From NCBI GenBank assembly GCA_019925095.2, contig CM034388.1, positions 29,084,934-29,148,933 of the forward strand: DNA of 64,000 bases, given 5' to 3'. This DNA comes from Dendrolimus kikuchii (Eukaryota; Arthropoda; Insecta; Lepidoptera; Lasiocampidae). The notes below the pieces were generated by a model. That model saw nothing but the letters and a program-made list of their open reading frames with translations, made no database searches and had not been told where the DNA came from. The translations under genes and the position numbers were made by a program. Each line of letters begins with the position of its first letter. The stretch's first letter is position 1. Shown here one piece after another: positions 37,301 through 43,300 of this stretch.

Positions 37301-40300
37301 TTTTTTATTCTATTTAAATCTCAAGTTCTTTTTTTATAAGTTTTATACAAAAGTATATTACAGAATTATTTTTCTAAGAATTAATGGAGTTGTAGCAAAC
37401 AGTGCATGCTCAATAATACAAAGAGACAATAAGAGGAAAGAAGAATATTATTATTGTTATAATAATGACGAGACGTGCTAAGAGTTTGTACTACAACATA
37501 TCTCCATAATTTCCTTACATGTTAATATGTAACGTCAGCTTTCCATAGTGTTTATTATTAAGACTAATTATTTAACTACACAACGCGGTGCTGGTACCTA
37601 CACTCACGTATGGAAGCGAGAGTTGGGTATGGAAGAGAGAGCATGAAAGTAGAGTAAACGCGGTCGAGATGCGAGCACTGCGCTAAATCTGCGGAGTGAC
37701 GCTCGCGGACCGCGTTCGTAATACCGAAGTAAGAAAGAGAGTTGGTCTGAAAGAGAGTGTCGGGGTGAATGTAAGGAAAGGAATGTTCCGGTGGTTTGGG
37801 CATGTGGCAAGAATGCATGACAAAAGAATGACTAAAGAGATATACAATACAAGTGAGGTGTGTAAGAATAAGCCTAAATGGCGCTCTTTTGTTCCGAGCC
37901 TACCCCGCAAGGGAACTGGCTTCAAGTTATGTATGTATGTATGTATTTAACTAGCGATGCATTTACATTTTAATTTTATTTAACAGTATACAAGGAAAAT
38001 TAAATCGCTATCGCTGTCGCTTGTGTAATAAAATCGAGGCCTAACACACGAGAGATCGGTCTTGGGGTCAGCCTATCTGTACGAAGTAGGGGGTGTGTCA
38101 CCCGATACCGGTAGTACTTATGTACTCGTACATATTGCCACAGACAATGGGGACGACATACATACAAAACTTCACGCCAGTTCCCTTGCGGGGTAGGCAC
38201 GAATAACAGAGCGCCATTCAGGCTTATTCTTACACACCTCATTTGCTTCTTTGACATTCATAACTCTTGTCATGCACGCTCGTCTGTTCTTAAAGCTCCT
38301 GACATCACCTTCTGCTAGTACACGATCAATTTGATCATGGAAGGCGTGTCGTGGCCTTCCACGACTTCTGCATCCATCCACTTTTGCATTGTATATGTGT
38401 TTAGTCATTCCTTCATCATGCATTATTTCCACATTAGTTCATAATATTGACATAAATCCCACATGTCACTCGCCTTACATACGTCTAACATAAATATTAA
38501 AAACAAATAATATATATAAATTAAGTACATAAAAAAGCTGTAAAACATAAAATATATATTGTGATTTTACAAAAGACTTTATATGTAATATATTAAGTTT
38601 TAAAGACAAACAATTTATTTAGGTTAAGGACCTACTTATGCAAAACAGAACCAATCCACAAACATGCCAAAATTGGGTTAAGGATGCAGAAGACTTTCTA
38701 AATGCACCTTTTATCGACTCAATAAAAATCATAACGAAAAAATATAATATACAATATTCTAAATGTTTTTTCCAAAATGTAGACATGTTTATTTGTACGC
38801 AAATTTTTAATAAAAACGGCTTTTTCTCAAAACTGTCAGTATGTTTTTATCCGTGCAGGAACGGAGAAAGAATACAATTTCCTGCGGCCTGGCGGCCTGT
38901 CCTAAGAGGCGACTAAACAACCCATAGCCAGGTGGTAGGGTATTTGCTCGACTGGATGGCGACCACCCCTGGTCTAGAGTATGCCGCCATAACAACCTTG
39001 TGTTGTGTTCCGGCATTAGTGGCCAGGTTCCAGTCTCCTTTAAGAGAGCAGCAGCGCATTTGTAGCACCTTTGGTGTTACAAATGTCCATAGGCGATGGT
39101 AACCGCTTTCCATCAAGTGGGCCGTCTGCCTGTCTGCTGAACCCCTGCAATAAAAAAATTAAAAAAAAAATGTGGGTTGGTTCCATTTTACATAAGTAGG
39201 TCCAATTGTAATCACCTAGCTATTACAAGATGCTAAGATATATAGATACTACTAGTAAACGCGAAGAATTTTGTTTGAATGACGCAATTGACACTAACGT
39301 CGGTATTAGACCTGGATGTATCAATCAAATTGAATCAATTTCGTGTGAGGCACAGAGCGTTGATATGCGGCAATGTCTGTGACGGCCGACCGCCGCGGCC
39401 TTTGCAATCGCGGGGAAAAACCAACAATCATCGGCTCGCCTCGCATGAGCCACGTACACACTATGATTTTTGGTTACAGTATCGTGCAACGGTTACAGTT
39501 ACATAATAAGTACGGGGTTGTCCTCGGCTTGCTGCGATCGCAAGGCGTTCCGCTAAATTCAGTCTCGCAAGCTACGTACACACTGTGAATTTTGGTTACA
39601 GTTACTGCAATACACAACAAAGCCGCCGACCCTATATGACAAAAATCATGTCGGCAACATACGTCAGCATGTCGGCGACTTGTGTATGCAAACGCTCAAA
39701 CCCGGCGACATTCAAGCGTTAGTGACGTGCTATATTTTTTGTTTCTCATCTCGAGCCGCCGTTCAAAGATTTCCGACTTGCAATGAGTAAAGCCGCCCAC
39801 TAGCCCGCCGTCCAAAAGTTGCCGACATAGGTCGGCGAGTCGGCGGCTTTAGTGTGTATTACGATTTATGGTCACAGTACATTTAAATATAATATAATAA
39901 CGTTATGAATGTCAAAGAAGCAAGTGAGGTGTGTAAGAATAAGTCTAAATGGCGCTCTGTTGTTCGTGCCTACCCCGCAAGGGATCTGGCGTGAAGTTAT
40001 GTATATATGTATGTATGTATAATAACATGTATGGGACAAGGCGCGAGGAATATTACATCAATCATTGTAAATGATCTTTTTTTTTTTTGCAGGAGTTCAG
40101 CAGACAGGCAGGCAACACCAAAGGTGCTACAACTGCTCTCTTAAGTGAATCTGCAACGTGGTCACTAATGCTGGAACACAACTCAAAGTTGTTATGGCGG
40201 CATGCTCTAGACCACGGGTGGTAGCCATCCAGTCGGGCAAATGCCCTAACACCTGGCTGTGGGTTGTTTAGTAGCCTCTTACGACAGGCCGCCCGGCGGC

Positions 40301-43300
40301 AGGAAATTGTATTCTTTCTCTGTTCCTGCACGGATAGAATCTTCCAGAGGAATAAAGGAAGGAATAAACATAAATCGATGAAATATAATCTGAAAAGGTT
40401 CTATATTGATTCCCAAAGTGGACCATCAGGCCCACATGTGCAGACCTGGGACTAAAACAACCATACACTACAATGGTGATAAATCCGCTTATATTATCAA
40501 ATCAGAACTAAACACTTGAATGATGATAACAAATCCTCGCCTCTGCTCCTATTTTTGATATAATAATATTGTGTACATGACTCTCTGCGGCACGACTTAA
40601 CCCATGACGTTCTTGTGCCAGAGTCGAATGTGTTTTAATTAGGGATGGGCAGGAACGGAGAAAGAATACAATCTCCTGCGGACGGGCGGCCTGTCGTAAG
40701 AGGCGACAAAACAACCCACAGCCAGGTGGTAGGGCATTTGCGCGATTGAATGGCTACCACCCCTGGTGTAATGTATGTCGCCATAACAACCTTGAGTTGT
40801 GTTCCGGCATTAGTGACCAGGTTCCAGTCTCCCTTAAGATAGCAGCAGCGCATTTGTAGCACCTTTGATGTTGCAAATGTCCATAGGCGATGGTAACCGC
40901 TTTCCATCAAGTGTGCCGTCTGCCTGTCTGCTGAACGCCTGCAATAAAAAAAAATCGTTTTACATTCGGTTTGACCGAATTTCGGCAGCTTAAGCCGAAC
41001 TTCGGCAATCGGCCGAAATTCGGTTTAAATGCCGAATATTCGGTACAAGGAAAAAGTATAATACCTATTTGTACTATTTTGACTGAAGTTAATAGAAATC
41101 ATATCTTTTTTTTTATTGGAGGAGATCAGCAGACAGGCACATGGCCCACTTGATGGAAAGCTGTTACCATCGCCTATGGACATTTGCTACACCAAAGTTC
41201 CTACAAATGCGCTGCTGCTCTCTTAAGGGAGACTGGAACCTGGTCACTAATGCCGGAACACAACTCAAGGTTGTTATGGCGACATACTTTAGACCAGGGG
41301 TGGTAGCCATCCAGTCGGGCAAATGCCCCACCACCTGGCTGTGGGGTTGTTAAGTCGCCTCTTACGACAGGCCGTCCGGCCGCAGGAAATTGTATTCTTT
41401 CTCCGTTCCTGCACGGATAAATCTATCATAACCGTAATATGATAATTGGCATCTATACACTCATGGTCATTTATTTTATTTAGGAACATGCAAGTCTTAA
41501 CGTGCAATGTGATAAAAATATAAATAAAATTAGTTCTTGATTGAGTCTTTGCCTAATTAAATAGACATCAAATAAAAATAAAATAAACTTATTATTCCTT
41601 TAAGAAACATCAGAAGTAGTGCAACTGTTTAATTATAATGCGTAACTTGAATGAAAAAAAAAACACGTTTAAGGGTCATCAGCAATTATAACTTTAAGTT
41701 TGATTGAAATCACTTTTTACGAATTAAACACTATGAATTTAGAATTATAAAACGGTGATTTTTTTCAATCAAAGGTCTCAAAATCTATTCTTTTATCCAC
41801 CTACTCATACTTAAAATTTACTATAGGCAGGTTATGGTGTAAAAAAGCCAAAAATTCGGTGTTATCAAGTTGAAGTTGTCAACAGGTCACGATGTGTTGC
41901 GCTTGAGAAAGCGTGGCGAAATCAAACCGAAGTTCGTCCGAATTTTTTGTTTTAACCGAATGTTCGGCCGAAGTTCGTATTCGGTTCAAACCACATTCGG
42001 CCCATCCCTAGTTTTAATGTATATGAATGTAAGCATATCTATATTAATATTATAAAGAGGCAAAGTTTGCGAGTTTGTGACGTTGTAGGGGGTAATCTCT
42101 GGATCTACGAAACCGATTTTAAAAATTCTTTTACTGTTCGAAAGCTACGTTAACAGGGAGTGTCATAGGCTACATAACATGGCGCTATATACCACGGGAG
42201 CGGGACAGAGCGCGGGTGAAACCGCGCCGGGCCGCTAGTAGTCCATATAAATGTAAGCATATTGGATGAGTAGCTGCAGCAGCAGATGAGTACGCGGCTT
42301 TACCGGTTTACATGACTAATGGTCGGTTCCTATATCTTTCTATTCATTCGCTTGCACTACCACCGCTTGAATTTTGACTTTAGTTGTATGGAGCTTAAAT
42401 CAAATTTTAACCGATAGTATGGCAATTGAACGGTCGGTAAGATATAGAAACCCGCGCCCAATGTAATTTTCCGTCTCACTTTTCGACATGATGCTAAATT
42501 TTTTTTTCTTATTGTGTAGGTACCGTTGGCAACAACACCATTATTTAATCTTAAAATTTATAGTAACATAAATAATAATTTAGAAATGATAAACATAATC
42601 TTTGTTTATTTGTTTTGTTATGTTTAATATTAAGTCATAAAAATTATCACGTTTGTGTACAGAGAAATTGATAATAGCTATGTTCACAAAGTAGACGGAT
42701 ACGCTTTCACACATTCTTGGGCCCAGATTGCAAAAAGCTGAGAGTGATTTATTTTTATTATATTGATATTTATATATATATACAGTGTATTTTTATTTTA
42801 AATGAATTAACTTAATTATATCCGTGCAGGAACGGAGAAAGAATACAATTTCCTGCGGCCGGGCGGCCTGTCGTAAGAGGCGACAAAACCGTAGGGCATT
42901 TGCCCGACTGGATGGCTACCACCCCTGGTTTAAAGTATGTCGCCATAACAACCTTGAGTTGTGTTCCGACATCAGTGACCAGGTTCCAGTCTCCCTTAAC
43001 ACAGCAGCAGCGCATTTGTAGCACCTTTGGTGTTGCAAATGTCCATAGGCGATGGTAACCGCTTTCCATCAAGTGGGCCGTCTGCCTGTCTGCTGAACTC
43101 CTGCAATAAAAAAATAACTATGTGGTGTAAGTGTTCTTATATGATTAATTGTTGAAATGTAACGCTTTTTTAAGCCCTATCTTAACTCATTACATTTCTT
43201 TGGCCTGAAAGTCTTCGTCTCCTTTCACAATTTCTTACTGATCTATATGTTAAGTGACAATAATGATATTTTTCAGTTATTTTCTTGATATAATAATAAC

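Larger units (their letters stand above)
40640..42010. mobile_element. Nonautonomous hAT element, 1371 bp, perfect 8-bp TSD
   Basis: Termini TAGGGATGGGC and GCCCATCCCTA, flanked by GTTTTAAT at 40632-40639 and 42011-42018. Subterminal regions (40960-41050 and 41930-42000) are dense in CCGAA/TTCGG palindromic words, as expected for transposase-binding repeats. It carries two nested SINE-A copies and no transposase frame. The 8-bp duplication assigns it to hAT. Confidence 0.85.
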
